This document shows positions 1 to 8,915 of a DNA stretch of 64,000 nt, one piece after another. Numbering within the stretch: position 1 is the first letter of the stretch; the number at the start of each line of letters is the position of its first letter. The DNA comes from Microbacterium rhizomatis (lineage in GTDB: Bacteria; Actinomycetota; Actinomycetes; Actinomycetales; Microbacteriaceae). The position numbers were made by a program, and so were the translations under genes. Location: the NCBI RefSeq assembly GCF_008710745.1, contig NZ_VYSA01000002.1, positions 930,001 through 994,000 on the forward strand, written 5' to 3'. The notes below the pieces were generated by a model. That model saw only the letters and a list, made by a program, of their open reading frames with translations. It had not been told where the DNA came from and searched no databases.

Positions 1-539
1 GACACGTTGAACGCCCGACGCACGACCTCGTCGGGGAGGTCGCCGAACGTCATGTAGAGGAAGTTCGACGAGTAGTCGAGGTCGTCGCGCGGATCGATGA
101 GCTCCTGGCCGCGGCGGCGACGCTGGTCGTACGCGACGATCGCGGGGAGCTTCGCGAACAGCCGCGCGCTCTTGCGCAGATCCGACTCGCGCGAGCTGTC
201 GTACGCCTCGGGGTCGGACGCGCCGATCACCGAGACCGCGGTGCGGACGACATCCATCGGGTGCGCATCCAGCGGCAGCAGGTCGATCGTGATCTTCACG
301 TTCTCATCGAGGGCGCGCTGCGCGCGCTCGGATGCCTCGAATTCGGCCAGCTGCGCAGCATCCGGGAGCTCACCGTGCCAGAGCAGGTACGCGACGGCCT
401 CGAACGGCTGCGTCGCCGCGAGCTCCTGCACCGGGTAGCCGCGGTAGAGCAGCGAATTCGTATCGGGGTTGACCTTGCTCACGGCGGTGTAGTCGACGGT
501 GACGCCGGCCAGGCCTTTTTTGATCTCTACGTCGGTCAT
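1..539 (-). CDS. prpC: 2-methylcitrate synthase / citrate synthase family (C-terminus beyond window)
   Basis: About 179 residues are visible, starting MTDVEIKKGLAGV; the reading frame runs off the left edge. The text DTNSLLYRGYPVQEL and the later PLDAHPMDVVRTAVS are typical of the N-terminal half of citrate/2-methylcitrate synthases, which condense propionyl-CoA or acetyl-CoA with oxaloacetate. The start has a GGAGCA stretch a few bases upstream. It lies 10 bases after the end of the prpB-like gene on the same strand, third in a gntR-prpD-prpB-prpC set. That context argues for 2-methylcitrate synthase over the TCA enzyme. The catalytic His and Asp of the C-terminal half are outside the window. 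Confidence 0.9.
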   Translation of the reverse strand, partial: MTDVEIKKGLAGVTVDYTAVSKVNPDTNSLLYRGYPVQELAATQPFEAVAYLLWHGELPDAAQLAEFEASERAQRALDENVKITIDLLPLDAHPMDVVRTAVSVIGASDPEAYDSSRESDLRKSARLFAKLPAIVAYDQRRRRGQELIDPRDDLDYSSNFLYMTFGDLPDEVVRRAFNV

Positions 540-549
540 TGACGTGCTC

Positions 550-1449
550 CTATCGCTGGATCTCGAAGTTGAAGACGCTCGTGTCGAAGTGGTTGTAGCC
601 CTCGTAGTCGATGAGTTCGTAGAGGTCGGCGCGGTGCTGCATCTCCCCGAGCTTCGAGGTCAGGTGCCCCTCGTCGTTCAGGGTATCCAGCGCACGGCCC
701 GCCGCACCCATCGCGATCCGCAGCAGGGAGACGGGCCAGATGACGATGTTCACGCCCGCATCGCGCAGCTGATCGGACGAGAACAGCTCGCTCTTGCCGA
801 ACTCGGTCATGTTCGCCAGGATCGGCACCTCCAGCGCCGACCGCATGGCCTCGAACTCGCCGAGGTCGCGCATCGCCTCGGGGAAGATCGCGTCGGCTCC
901 GGCATCCACCAGAGCCTTCGCCCGGTCGATCGCCGCGTCGAGCCCGTCGACGGCGCGAATGTCGGTGCGAGCCATGATCAGGAAGTTCGGGTCGCGACGC
1001 GCGTCCGCGGCGGCGCGGATGCGCTTGATCGCCGTGGTCTCGTCGACGACGGCCTTGCCGTCGAGGTGCCCGCACCGCTTGGGGTTGATCTGATCCTCGA
1101 TGTGGGTGCCGGCCAGGCCCGCGTCCTCGAGGGTCTGGATCGTGCGGGCGACGTTCATCGGCTCGCCGAAGCCGGTGTCGGCGTCGATGATCGCGGGCAG
1201 CTCGGTCATCCGCGCGATCTGCTGGCCCCGGCCGGCGACCTCGGTGAGGGTCGTGAGGCCGATGTCGGGCAGGCCGAGGTCGGCGCTGAGCACGGCGCCC
1301 GAGATGTAGACGCCGTCGAACCCCTTCTGTTCGATGAGGCGGGCGCTGAGAGGGTTGAACGCGCCCGGAAAGCGCAGCAGCTCCCCGCTGGCGAGCCGCT
1401 CGCGGAACAGTCGCCGCTTCTCCGCGGCGGGCGTCTGCGCGTAGAGCAT
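550..1449 (-). CDS. prpB: 2-methylisocitrate lyase
   Basis: A 299-residue enzyme of the isocitrate lyase/PEP mutase superfamily that splits 2-methylisocitrate into pyruvate and succinate, the last step of the methylcitrate cycle. Visible motifs are the metal-binding IDADTGFG (residues 89-96) and the catalytic-loop PKRCGH (123-128, Cys126). FPGAFNPLSARLIEQ near the N-terminus is typical of PrpB. The reading frame is open to 1554, but the ATG at 1449 (MLYAQTP) gives the family length and leaves out the upstream palindromic repeat. It sits between prpD and prpC on the same strand; the 127-base gap to prpD is unusually wide for this operon and is filled by a repeat element. Confidence 0.93.
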   Translation of the reverse strand: MLYAQTPAAEKRRLFRERLASGELLRFPGAFNPLSARLIEQKGFDGVYISGAVLSADLGLPDIGLTTLTEVAGRGQQIARMTELPAIIDADTGFGEPMNVARTIQTLEDAGLAGTHIEDQINPKRCGHLDGKAVVDETTAIKRIRAAADARRDPNFLIMARTDIRAVDGLDAAIDRAKALVDAGADAIFPEAMRDLGEFEAMRSALEVPILANMTEFGKSELFSSDQLRDAGVNIVIWPVSLLRIAMGAAGRALDTLNDEGHLTSKLGEMQHRADLYELIDYEGYNHFDTSVFNFEIQR

Positions 1450-1468
1450 CAGGAATCCCTCGTCACCG

Positions 1469-1554
1469 GTGCACAACGCAGGATCAATGCGGCGAAATCC
1501 CTCCGAACCCTGCCGAATACGCCGTTGGCACGCGATCGGTCCTGCGTTGTGCAC
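1469..1554. repeat. Dispersed palindromic repeat family A, copy A1
   Basis: Perfect 15-base inverted repeat: GTGCACAACGCAGGA at 1469-1483 and its reverse complement at 1540-1554, separated by 56 bases. The arms recur at 55793-55886 (hem operon) and, with one degenerate arm, at 46848-46954 (inside fbiC). It lies between prpD and prpB, inside a co-directional operon. The middle parts of the copies are only loosely alike, so the arms are what is conserved. REP- or MITE-like behaviour is inferred. Confidence 0.8.
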
Positions 1555-1576
1555 GCGCGGGTGCTGACCCCGCGCA

Positions 1577-3103
1577 TCAGAACAGCCCCTTCGGCGCGGG
1601 AGCGCCCGCCAGGACCCCGGGCTTGGCCACGATCGTCAGCTGGGCGACCTCTTCGGGCGTGAGCTCGGGCAGGCGCTGGGCGAGGTCGAGGAATCGCTCG
1701 ATCTCTTCGGGGGTGAGCACGGGCTCGGCGAGGATCCGGAACTTGCGGATGTAGTCCTCGCGGGCGAACGGCCGCGCGCCCAGCGGGTGGGCGTCCGCGA
1801 CGGCGATCTCGTCCTCGATGACCGAGCCGTCGGTCAGCCGGATCTCGACCCGGCCGCCGAACGCCTTCTCGTTCGGATCCTCCGAGTGGTAGCGGCGCGT
1901 CCACTCCTCGTCCTCGGCGGTGGTGACCTTGTGCCATAGGGCCACGGTGTCTTCGCGCCCCGCGCGCTCGGGCGCGTACGAATCCACGTGGTGCCACGCG
2001 CCGTCCTGCAGCGCGACGGTGAAGATGTACGGGATCGAGTGATCGAGCGTCTCGCGGGATGCCGTCGGGTCGTACTTCTGCGGATCCCCCGCGCCCGAGC
2101 CGATCACGTAGTGCGTGTGGTGGCTCGTGTGCAGCACGATCGCCTCGACGTTCGCCGGGTCGCGCAGCTCGGGCCGCTCCGAGCCGAGCTTGCGCGCCAG
2201 GTCGATCCAGGCCTGCGCCTGGTACTCGGCCGAGTGCTCCTTCGTGTACGAATCGAGGATCGCGCGCTTGGCCTCGCCGGGGGCGGGCAGCGGCACGTCG
2301 TACGACGCGCCTTTTCCGTCGAGCATCCAGGCGATCACGCCGTCTTCACCCTCGTAGATCGGCGACGGGCTCGTCTCGCCGCGCATCGCGCGGTCGACGG
2401 CCTCGACCGCCATCTTGCCCGCGAAGGCCGGGGCGTGCGCCTTCCACGACGAGATCTCGCCCTTGCGCGACTGGCGCGTGGCCGTCGTGGTGTGCAGGGC
2501 CTGACCGACGGCCTGGTAGATCGTGTCGGCATCCAACCCCAGGAGCGTGCCGATGCCGGCCGCGGCCGACGGCCCGAGGTGGGCGACGTGGTCGATCTTG
2601 TGCTTGTGCAGGCTGATGGCGCGCACGAGGTCGATCTGGATCTCGTAGCCCGTCGCGATGCCGCGCACGAGCGCGGCGCCGTCGGCGCCGACGTGCTGGG
2701 CGACCGCCACGATCGGCGGGATGTTGTCGCCCGGATGCGAGTACTCGGCGGCGAGGAACGTGTCGTGGTAGTCGAGCTCGCGCACGGCGACGCCGTTCGC
2801 CCACGCGGCCCACTCGGGGCTCGTGTGCCGCTCGAGCGCGCAGCCGAAGATCGTCGCGCCCTTTCCGCTGATCGACACGGCGTGGTCGAGCGCCTGCTGC
2901 CGTGCGGCGCTCACGGGCCGGCGGGTGAGGGATGCTGCGGCCACCGCCGCGTTGTCGATCACCCGGTTCACGATCATCTCGACGACGTCGGGCTCCACCG
3001 CCACGGGGTCTGCGGCGACCTCGGCGATCTTGTACGCGAGCTGGTCTTGGCGGGCAAGGGGTTCGTCGCTGCGGTAGACGCGGACGTGGTGTGAGACGGT
3101 CAT
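1577..3103 (-). CDS. prpD: 2-methylcitrate dehydratase (MmgE/PrpD family)
   Basis: A 508-residue protein of usual PrpD length, starting [16 protein letters not shown]. The [23 protein letters not shown] segment and the later [25 protein letters not shown] are typical of PrpD, the cofactor-independent dehydratase that converts 2-methylcitrate to 2-methyl-cis-aconitate. The start ATG overlaps the stop of the upstream gntR gene by four bases (ATGA), so the two are probably translationally coupled. prpB and prpC follow on the same strand. No AcnD or PrpF homologue is next to it. Confidence 0.93.
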   Translation of the reverse strand: MTVSHHVRVYRSDEPLARQDQLAYKIAEVAADPVAVEPDVVEMIVNRVIDNAAVAAASLTRRPVSAARQQALDHAVSISGKGATIFGCALERHTSPEWAAWANGVAVRELDYHDTFLAAEYSHPGDNIPPIVAVAQHVGADGAALVRGIATGYEIQIDLVRAISLHKHKIDHVAHLGPSAAAGIGTLLGLDADTIYQAVGQALHTTTATRQSRKGEISSWKAHAPAFAGKMAVEAVDRAMRGETSPSPIYEGEDGVIAWMLDGKGASYDVPLPAPGEAKRAILDSYTKEHSAEYQAQAWIDLARKLGSERPELRDPANVEAIVLHTSHHTHYVIGSGAGDPQKYDPTASRETLDHSIPYIFTVALQDGAWHHVDSYAPERAGREDTVALWHKVTTAEDEEWTRRYHSEDPNEKAFGGRVEIRLTDGSVIEDEIAVADAHPLGARPFAREDYIRKFRILAEPVLTPEEIERFLDLAQRLPELTPEEVAQLTIVAKPGVLAGAPAPKGLF

Positions 3104-3783
3104 GGTGCTCCTTCGGTGATCGATGCTGTCGAGTTCCTGTCCGATGCGCCCGCCGATGTGTCGACGGACGACAGGATGCTCTCCAGAGCGTTGTGCAGAT
3201 GCACGTGCGTGGCGTGCGCGGCCAGATCGGGGTCCCCCGCGGCGATCGCCCGGGCGATGAGGCCGTGCTCGGCGACGGATGCCGCGAGCCGGTCGGGGTT
3301 GTCGCGAGCGAGCCTGCGCACCCGCACGAGGTGGGTGCGGATGCCGCGCAGCGCCGAGGTGAGATAGTCGTTGGCGACCGCGGCGTCGAGCTCGACGTCG
3401 AAGCGCGCGATGAGCGCGTAGTACGCGTCGAGGCCCGCGGGCCCGTCGAGCCGCGCGTGGGCGAAGGCGTCGGCGAGCGCAGCGAAGGTCGCCGCGTCCC
3501 CCCGTTCTGCGGCGAGGCGGGCGGCGGTCTCTTCGAGCGCACGCCGCACTTCGAACAGTTCGCGGATGTCGCCCGCGTCGACGTCGGTCACCACCGTGAC
3601 GCGCGCGGACTGCTGGGCGACGAGCCCGTCGGCGGCCAGGCGGCCGAGCGCCTCGCGCAGCGGGGTTCGGCTCACGCCGAGACGCGACGCCTGCTCGACT
3701 TCGCCGAGCACGGCGCCCGGGGCGAGATCACCGGACTGGATCTCTTCCAGGAGGGTCGCGTAGGCACGGTCGCTCGCTCGCAT
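3100..3783 (-). CDS. GntR-family (FadR-type) regulator of the prp operon
   Basis: 227 residues from the ATG at 3783, which has a GAGGCGAG ribosome-binding site just upstream; a longer in-frame start at 3834 would run through the probable operator. The N-terminal winged helix includes [24 protein letters not shown], the standard GntR recognition-helix pattern. The rest is an all-helical FCD-type effector domain ([19 protein letters not shown] through [12 protein letters not shown]). The gene heads the prpDBC operon and overlaps prpD by ATGA. It is therefore probably a local, autoregulated sensor of a propionate or methylcitrate intermediate; the effector itself is inferred. Confidence 0.88.
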   Translation of the reverse strand: MRASDRAYATLLEEIQSGDLAPGAVLGEVEQASRLGVSRTPLREALGRLAADGLVAQQSARVTVVTDVDAGDIRELFEVRRALEETAARLAAERGDAATFAALADAFAHARLDGPAGLDAYYALIARFDVELDAAVANDYLTSALRGIRTHLVRVRRLARDNPDRLAASVAEHGLIARAIAAGDPDLAAHATHVHLHNALESILSSVDTSAGASDRNSTASITEGAP

Positions 3784-3806
3784 CTCGCCTCCTCGCACCG
3801 ATCCAA

Positions 3807-3870
3807 TGTATACACAGACCGGCCGAATCGCCAATAGTGAGCGCTAATTCCCTCAGAGCGTATACACGCT
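3807..3870. promoter_or_regulatory. Candidate GntR operator pair upstream of the prp operon
   Basis: Two boxes share a GTATAC core: TGTATACA, a perfect 8-base palindrome at 3807-3814, and AGCGTATACACGCT at 3857-3870. They lie 24 and 74 bases upstream of the gntR start. FadR-type GntR proteins commonly bind short palindromes of this kind, so autoregulation of gntR-prpDBC is a reasonable inference. The second box also touches the 3' end of the neighbouring DUF916 gene. Confidence 0.45.
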
Positions 3871-4969
3871 AGACGCGAGGAGTAAGTTCCGCGCTGTCCG
3901 CTCGCTCGCCCGCGAGGGCTCCCTTCTCGCTCAGGGCCCGCTCCACCGCTTCCTGAACGCGAGCGTCCTCCCGCTCGGTCCTGCGTCGGCGGCTGCGCCG
4001 GACGAGGACCAGCGTCAGCACGATCGCCGCCGCGATGAGCACGACGATGAGCAGCAGCATCCACGGCACGGCCCACCCGCCCGCGCTCGCCTCGACCGGC
4101 GCGAGGGCCGTCGTGGATCCGGACGCGTCGGTCACGACGGGGATCACGGTCGCGGCACCGGTCAGCCAGAACATCGGCGGGACCTCGCCTACGGGAATCG
4201 ACACGTCCCAGCTCTCGCCGGGGAGCAGCTTCGGCGGTGCGGCGATGTCGGCCGCGTCGGTGCGAAGCCAGCCGAAGGGACCCGTGACGGCGGCCGCCTG
4301 ATCGGCCGAGACGATCGTGTTGCCGGTGTTGTGGATCGTGTATGACAGCGTCGCGGTGCCCCCGGCGAATGGATTCAGACCGCCGTCCCACGCGAGCTGG
4401 GGGTTCTCTACGGCGAGGGACGGTGCCAGCTCGCCTCCGACGCGGAGCCCCATGCGGATGCCGAGGCGGCGGTCGACGCTGATGCCGCTGGCCTGGTCGG
4501 GGGCCACGAGCGAGGTGAGGATCGCACCGGCGTAGTCGCCGGGGGTCGCGTTGTCGGGCACCTGGACGGTGAAGGGCACCTCGACGCTCTCGCCGGGGCC
4601 GACCGTCAGTCGATCGATCTTCGGATGCACCCAGGCTCCGATCGAAGCCGAGGTCGCGCCGCCGACGAGCACGTCGAACTCGCCGCTGTCGGTCGTGTAG
4701 CCGTCCGCCGCGTACACCGAGAGGTCTACCGCGATTCCGCCGTGGTTCGCGATGACGATCGCATCGTCGACCGAGCTGCCGGGATTGATCGAGTACGCGT
4801 AGTTGGTCCGGTCGGCCCCCAGGGAGTTCGACGATGTCCTGACCGTCCACGTGACGTCCTCGGCGTGGGCCAGCCCCGCTGAGCCGACGACGAAGCCGGC
4901 GGCGATCAGGAAAACGGATAGGAGGGCGATCGCCGATCGCCGGATGCTGGCAGGTGACCAGGTGCGCAT
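3869..4969 (-). CDS. DUF916-like (WxL-interacting, peptidoglycan-binding) membrane protein
   Basis: 366 residues from the ATG at 4969. Order: signal peptide with AIALLSVFLIAAGFVVGSAG and an AHA-E cleavage site; an extracellular Ig-like region with NPGSSVDDAIVIANHGG, LTVGPGESVEVPFTVQVP and NATPGDYAGAIL; a second beta-rich domain with LSYTIHNTGNTIV; one transmembrane helix (WMLLLIVVLIAAAIVLTLVLV); and an Arg-rich cytoplasmic tail. This is the architecture of DUF916/WxL-interacting proteins that hold WxL proteins at the cell wall. It is immediately downstream of, and co-directional with, a secreted phosphatase that itself ends in a WxL-like domain, which supports a two-component surface complex. 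The reading frame extends to 5041, but the signal peptide fixes the start. Confidence 0.8.
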   Translation of the reverse strand: MRTWSPASIRRSAIALLSVFLIAAGFVVGSAGLAHAEDVTWTVRTSSNSLGADRTNYAYSINPGSSVDDAIVIANHGGIAVDLSVYAADGYTTDSGEFDVLVGGATSASIGAWVHPKIDRLTVGPGESVEVPFTVQVPDNATPGDYAGAILTSLVAPDQASGISVDRRLGIRMGLRVGGELAPSLAVENPQLAWDGGLNPFAGGTATLSYTIHNTGNTIVSADQAAAVTGPFGWLRTDAADIAAPPKLLPGESWDVSIPVGEVPPMFWLTGAATVIPVVTDASGSTTALAPVEASAGGWAVPWMLLLIVVLIAAAIVLTLVLVRRSRRRRTEREDARVQEAVERALSEKGALAGERADSAELTPRV

Positions 4970-5065
4970 GTGTGGGGTTCCTCGGGTGAGTCGATCGGAT
5001 TCGAGCGTGCGCCCGCGGGGTGGGTGCCTCTCGGCGCCCACCCCGCGGGTTTCAGGAGTTGTCGA

Positions 5066-7066
5066 TCAGTTGCTCAGAGCGGTGATCGTCATGGTCGCGC
5101 GGTAGCTGCCCTCGCCCACCGAGACCGGGATCTTCAGGTCCAGGTCGGCGCCGAGCTTGGCTGTGCCGCGCTCGTGTCCCTGCGCAGCCGAACCGAGCTG
5201 CCGCGAAACGGCCAGGCCGTCGCCGGAGAAGTAGCCCGAGCCGATGGACTGACCGGCGGTCGCACCACCGCCGGCCAGAACCACCTTCGGCGTCCAGCCC
5301 AGGTACTTACCGGGGAAGGTCTGCGTGCCGTCGCGGAAGTCGCCGACGCTCGCAGAGATCGACCACGGCGTCAGCGATCGCCGCGTGTCGGTGACGGTGA
5401 TGGGGTTGATCTGACCGGCAGCGTCGAAGTGGTCGCCGTTCTCGACGGCCGTGCCGAGGTCGACGAGGCTGTTGCGCCCGTCGATCGTCCAGCCGAACTC
5501 ACCGGGAGCCGCCGTCGGAACGGTGACCTGGATCTCCTGACCCTCGCCGTGGTACGGGTGGATGGTGACCGAGTCGACGATCGAGCCGACCGGGTGGGCC
5601 GCGGTCGCGCCGCTGTCGGGCCCGCACCACGGGACCTTGTTGAGCTCGACGGCCGCGTTCGGCGCCGCACACGTGCCGCTGCGGATGTTCTGGACGACGA
5701 GCTGGTCGCTCTTGACCTGAACCTTGACGTACGTGCGCACGTGCTCCTGGTTCTGCACCGAGTTGTACCAGTAGCTGCCCGGGTTGAGGGGGTCCGCTCC
5801 GTTTCCGGCACCACTCGTGCCGCTGGAGTCGGGCGCCGTGATGTCATAGTACTTCGAGCCGGACGCCGAGTTGGCCGTCACATAGACCACGCCGCCGGGG
5901 CCGGTGAATACGTCCTCCTGACCGGGCTGCTCGGCTGGGTTGGCCTTCTCGCCGTTCTTGATCTCGTAGCTGCGCGAGTAGCTGTGGTCGTGACCCTGCA
6001 GGACGAGGTCGACACCCAGGTTCGAGAAGGTGGTCGGGAAGTCGGTGCGACGGATCTTGTTGTCGCTGTCCTTCGCGTGGTCGGCAGGCGAGTAGATCGC
6101 GTGGTGGTAGACGAGCACGGTGTACTTCGCCTCGGCGCCGTGCTGGTTCACGACATCCGTGACATATGCGACGTGGGCGGCGTCACCCCCGCCGCCGGAT
6201 GCGGTCCGGTAGCTGTTGCTGTTGAGGTCGATGAACAGCACGTCCTTGTAGATGTACCAGTAGTCGCCGCCCGAGGTGTTCGACGACGGGTTGCCGTTCG
6301 CGTAGAGAGCGCCCGAGCGGTCGGTGTTGGGCGTGAACAGGTGCTGCTCGTAGGCCTTGCCACCCACGTCGTGGTTTCCGATCGTCGCCGCCCAGGGGTA
6401 CTGACGCAGCTTCTCCGGTGCGAGGAACGCGTCCCACTGCGACTCGGTGTTGGCCGTCTCGACCTGGTCGCCGCCCGAGACGAGGATCTCGGCATTCGGG
6501 TTGGCGGTGAGCGCGACGTTCAGAGTGTCGTTCCAGCCGGCGCCGTCTTTCGCGAGGTCGCCCGACGATCCGATCTGCGGATCTCCGAAGAAGAGGAAGT
6601 CGTAGGCGCCGTCGAAGGACTGCGTCTTGAACTCGTACGTCGCAGACCAGTTCCCCTCGGAGCCGACCCGGTACGAGTACGCGGTGTTCTCGGAGAGACC
6701 GGAGAGCGTGGCGTGCCGGTTGAACCCACCGCTGGTGGCGATGTTCGCCGAGCCGGTGGCCGCGATCGCGGTGGCGCCTGCGGGGAACTGCCCCGCGTTG
6801 AGCTGCGACGTGGGGGCGAGCTGCACGCTCTGGGCGGTGTCGGCGGACGAGTACCAGGTGACGATGCGCTGGGACTCGTCTGCACCGACACCGAGGATGA
6901 TGCCGGTCAGGTTGGCCTGGTCGGCGGCAGTGGCAGGCGAGGCGACGACGCCGCCGAAGGCGACTCCGCCGAAGGCGACGGTGGCGCAGACCGCGGCGGC
7001 TGTGAGCCACGCGATCGAGCGGCGCGGGTGCCGCGGGGTGTGTGCGTCAGCACGGGGGGAGGTCAT
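5066..7066 (-). CDS. Secreted purple-acid-phosphatase-like metallophosphoesterase with WxL-like C-terminal domain
   Basis: 666 residues. A signal peptide (SIAWLTAAAVCATVAFGGVAFG, cleavage near ATA-A) precedes a fibronectin-III-like N-terminal domain (RIVTWYSSADTAQSV to NTAYSYRVGSEGNW). The calcineurin-like core carries the full metal-ligand set: FFGDPQIG, SGGDQVE, GNHD, VYHHAIYS and GHDHSYSR. After a spacer domain, the C-terminus (WSISASVGDF, YLGWTPKV, and a terminal YRATMTITALS) resembles the actinobacterial WxL-like surface domain. Predicted role: extracellular phosphomonoesterase, probably for phosphate scavenging, tethered to the wall. The DUF916-like partner is encoded 96 bases downstream. 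The substrate is unknown. Confidence 0.85.
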   Translation of the reverse strand: MTSPRADAHTPRHPRRSIAWLTAAAVCATVAFGGVAFGGVVASPATAADQANLTGIILGVGADESQRIVTWYSSADTAQSVQLAPTSQLNAGQFPAGATAIAATGSANIATSGGFNRHATLSGLSENTAYSYRVGSEGNWSATYEFKTQSFDGAYDFLFFGDPQIGSSGDLAKDGAGWNDTLNVALTANPNAEILVSGGDQVETANTESQWDAFLAPEKLRQYPWAATIGNHDVGGKAYEQHLFTPNTDRSGALYANGNPSSNTSGGDYWYIYKDVLFIDLNSNSYRTASGGGGDAAHVAYVTDVVNQHGAEAKYTVLVYHHAIYSPADHAKDSDNKIRRTDFPTTFSNLGVDLVLQGHDHSYSRSYEIKNGEKANPAEQPGQEDVFTGPGGVVYVTANSASGSKYYDITAPDSSGTSGAGNGADPLNPGSYWYNSVQNQEHVRTYVKVQVKSDQLVVQNIRSGTCAAPNAAVELNKVPWCGPDSGATAAHPVGSIVDSVTIHPYHGEGQEIQVTVPTAAPGEFGWTIDGRNSLVDLGTAVENGDHFDAAGQINPITVTDTRRSLTPWSISASVGDFRDGTQTFPGKYLGWTPKVVLAGGGATAGQSIGSGYFSGDGLAVSRQLGSAAQGHERGTAKLGADLDLKIPVSVGEGSYRATMTITALSN

Positions 7067-7270
7067 CGGGTTCCAATCTCTCGGGTGCCTATGTGTGGCC
7101 TGTCAAACCTCTGGGCCCCAGGTGAACTCCGGGCAAACGGTTGATTCGCTACAACGAACTACCCGCGGAACACTCCCCGAGGAGCGGCCGGATCATCTCC
7201 CCAGACAGCGGGATGCCGCGATGCTGGGTATGCGCTCGTTCCCGCGCGCCTCCCCGCACGAAAGGACCCC

Positions 7271-7930
7271 GTGGGCTCTCGTCATCTGGCCGCGTCGTGC
7301 CTGGCCACCGGACTCCTCTGCGCGCTCCTCCTCTCCGGGTGCGCGAGCGACTGGTCGCAGCCGCACGAGGCGCCTACTCCGGTCGGAACCCTCGGGGCGG
7401 GGTTCGTGCCGACCGCCACGCCCAGCCCCGAGGCCACGATCCTTCCCGCGTCCGGTTCGTGGGACGACGTGCGGGCCTCTCCGGGCATGCGCGTGGTACT
7501 CCTGACCGCCGATGCAGACGCCCCCACCGCGACGATCTCGGAGGCCGTGCGCACCTGGGCGCGCGAGAACGGTGCCGATCTGCGCGAGGTCTCGGCCGCC
7601 GATGACCACATCGACGGCATCGTCGCGGCGATGGACGAGAACCCCGATCTCATCGTGACGGGCGGCAACAGCCTGATCGACGCCCTCGCGGCCGTCACCC
7701 CGAATCACCTCGATCGGCAGTTCCTCGTCCTCGGAGCGGAGCTCGCCGAGCCGACCCATAACGTCACGGCGGTGGATTGGACGGGCGCCTCCTTCCGCGG
7801 CGAAGGCCTGGGCGCCGCATCCGCCTACGACGAAGCGACCTTCACGCCGGAGCGGAGCGCCGCTGCCGTGCGGGCCGGCGTCGCCGCGGTCCTGCACGGC
7901 ATGACCGGCATCGTCCTCTGGATCGACTGA
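7271..7930 (+). CDS. BMP-family-like substrate-binding lipoprotein
   Basis: 219 residues from a GTG preceded by AAAGGA. The N-terminus has a lipoprotein signal with lipobox LLSGC, followed by a Pro/Thr-rich linker. The body (NPDLIVTGGNSLIDALAAV, FLVLGAEL, AVDWTGASFRGEGLGAASAYD) resembles the Rossmann-like fold of basic-membrane-protein or sugar-binding lipoproteins, but at 219 residues it is shorter than typical BMP proteins (about 330). It may be a reduced, one-domain version. No BMP-type permease or ATPase genes adjoin it, and the ABC system downstream is an exporter, so the partner is unknown. Confidence 0.6.
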   Translation: MGSRHLAASCLATGLLCALLLSGCASDWSQPHEAPTPVGTLGAGFVPTATPSPEATILPASGSWDDVRASPGMRVVLLTADADAPTATISEAVRTWARENGADLREVSAADDHIDGIVAAMDENPDLIVTGGNSLIDALAAVTPNHLDRQFLVLGAELAEPTHNVTAVDWTGASFRGEGLGAASAYDEATFTPERSAAAVRAGVAAVLHGMTGIVLWID

Positions 7931-7981
7931 CGCGCCGTCAGGTCGATCGAGAGCGAGTGGTGCCTGCACAGCATTCACAAA

Positions 7982-7989
7982 TTCATGAA
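7982..7989. promoter_or_regulatory. Short palindrome upstream of the exporter operon
   Basis: TTCATGAA, an 8-base perfect palindrome inside an AT-rich patch (7975-7991) about 20 bases before the exporter ATPase start. A MarR-type regulator is the third gene of that operon, so an autoregulatory operator is possible. The support is weak. Confidence 0.25.
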
Positions 7990-8009
7990 ATCGGCGTATC
8001 GTCACGCGC

Positions 8010-8915
8010 ATGTCCCCCCTCATCAGCACCCGCGGCCTCGTCAAGCGCTATGGCAGCACGCATGCCCTCGACGGGCTGGATCTCGATGTCGCGCAGGGCC
8101 AGGTGCACGGCTTCCTCGGGCCGAACGGCGCGGGCAAGTCCACGACGATCCGCGTCCTCCTCGGGCTGGCGAGACCCAGCGCGGGCAAAGCATCCGTCTT
8201 CGGTCTCGATCCGTGGCGCGACTCCGTCGCCGTCCACCGTCGCATCGCCTCCGTACCGGGAGATGTCAGCGTGTGGCCCAACCTCAGCGGCGGCGAAGCG
8301 ATCGATCTGCTCGCCCGGCTCCGAGGGGCGCTGACCCACGAGAACTCGTACCGCACCGAGAAGGCGCGCCTGCTCGAGACGTTCGACTTCGACCCGCGAA
8401 AGAAGGGCCGCGCGTATTCGAAGGGCAACAGGCAGAAGGTCGCGCTCATCGCCGCGTTCGTCGTGCCGGCCGACCTCTACATCCTCGACGAGCCGACGAG
8501 TGGGCTCGATCCGCTGATGGAGGTGATGTTCCGTCGCGAGATCGCACGCGTGCGGGATGCCGGGGCCACCGTCCTGCTCTCGAGCCACATCCTCTCCGAG
8601 GTCGAGCAGCTGTGCGATCGCGTGTCGATCATCCGCGCGGGAAAGATCGTCGAGACCGGAACGCTCGCGGAGCTGCGACACCTCACCCGCACCGAGGTGT
8701 CGTTCGTCGCGACCGACGCATCGACGGCCGCGGGCATCCCGAACGCGCACGATCTGACCGTCGAGGACGGCCGGGCGAAGTTCACGATCGACAGCGATGC
8801 CGTGGCATCCGCGCTTCCCGAGCTGGCTCGTCGAGGCGTCGAGGGCCTGCGGATCGAGCCGCCCTCGCTCGAAGAGCTTTTCCTCCGCCACTACGGGCAA
8901 GAGGCCCGGCGATGA
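8010..8915 (+). CDS. ABC-2 exporter ATPase
   Basis: 301 residues. Walker A GPNGAGKST (near residue 36) and Walker B YILDEPTSGLD are intact, followed by a switch-region SSHILSEVEQLCD. The signature loop reads YSKGNRQKV instead of LSGGQ; that variant is usual in drug/polyketide-antibiotic exporter ATPases of actinobacteria. The C-terminal 70 residues form the accessory domain of that group. The stop overlaps the permease start (ATGA). With the downstream permease and MarR gene it forms a compact exporter operon; the exported compound cannot be told from sequence. Confidence 0.88.
   Translation: MSPLISTRGLVKRYGSTHALDGLDLDVAQGQVHGFLGPNGAGKSTTIRVLLGLARPSAGKASVFGLDPWRDSVAVHRRIASVPGDVSVWPNLSGGEAIDLLARLRGALTHENSYRTEKARLLETFDFDPRKKGRAYSKGNRQKVALIAAFVVPADLYILDEPTSGLDPLMEVMFRREIARVRDAGATVLLSSHILSEVEQLCDRVSIIRAGKIVETGTLAELRHLTRTEVSFVATDASTAAGIPNAHDLTVEDGRAKFTIDSDAVASALPELARRGVEGLRIEPPSLEELFLRHYGQEARR

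Noticed and set aside
1988..3094. Long plus-strand frame opposite prpD (and similar long frames opposite most genes)
   Set aside because: Low-complexity Arg/Val/Ala/Asp composition typical of the antisense of GC-rich genes; no start signals; the minus-strand frame is a clear PrpD.
4970..7144. Plus-strand 724-codon frame opposite the phosphatase
   Set aside because: Composition of an antisense shadow; the opposite strand encodes the phosphatase with all its metal motifs.
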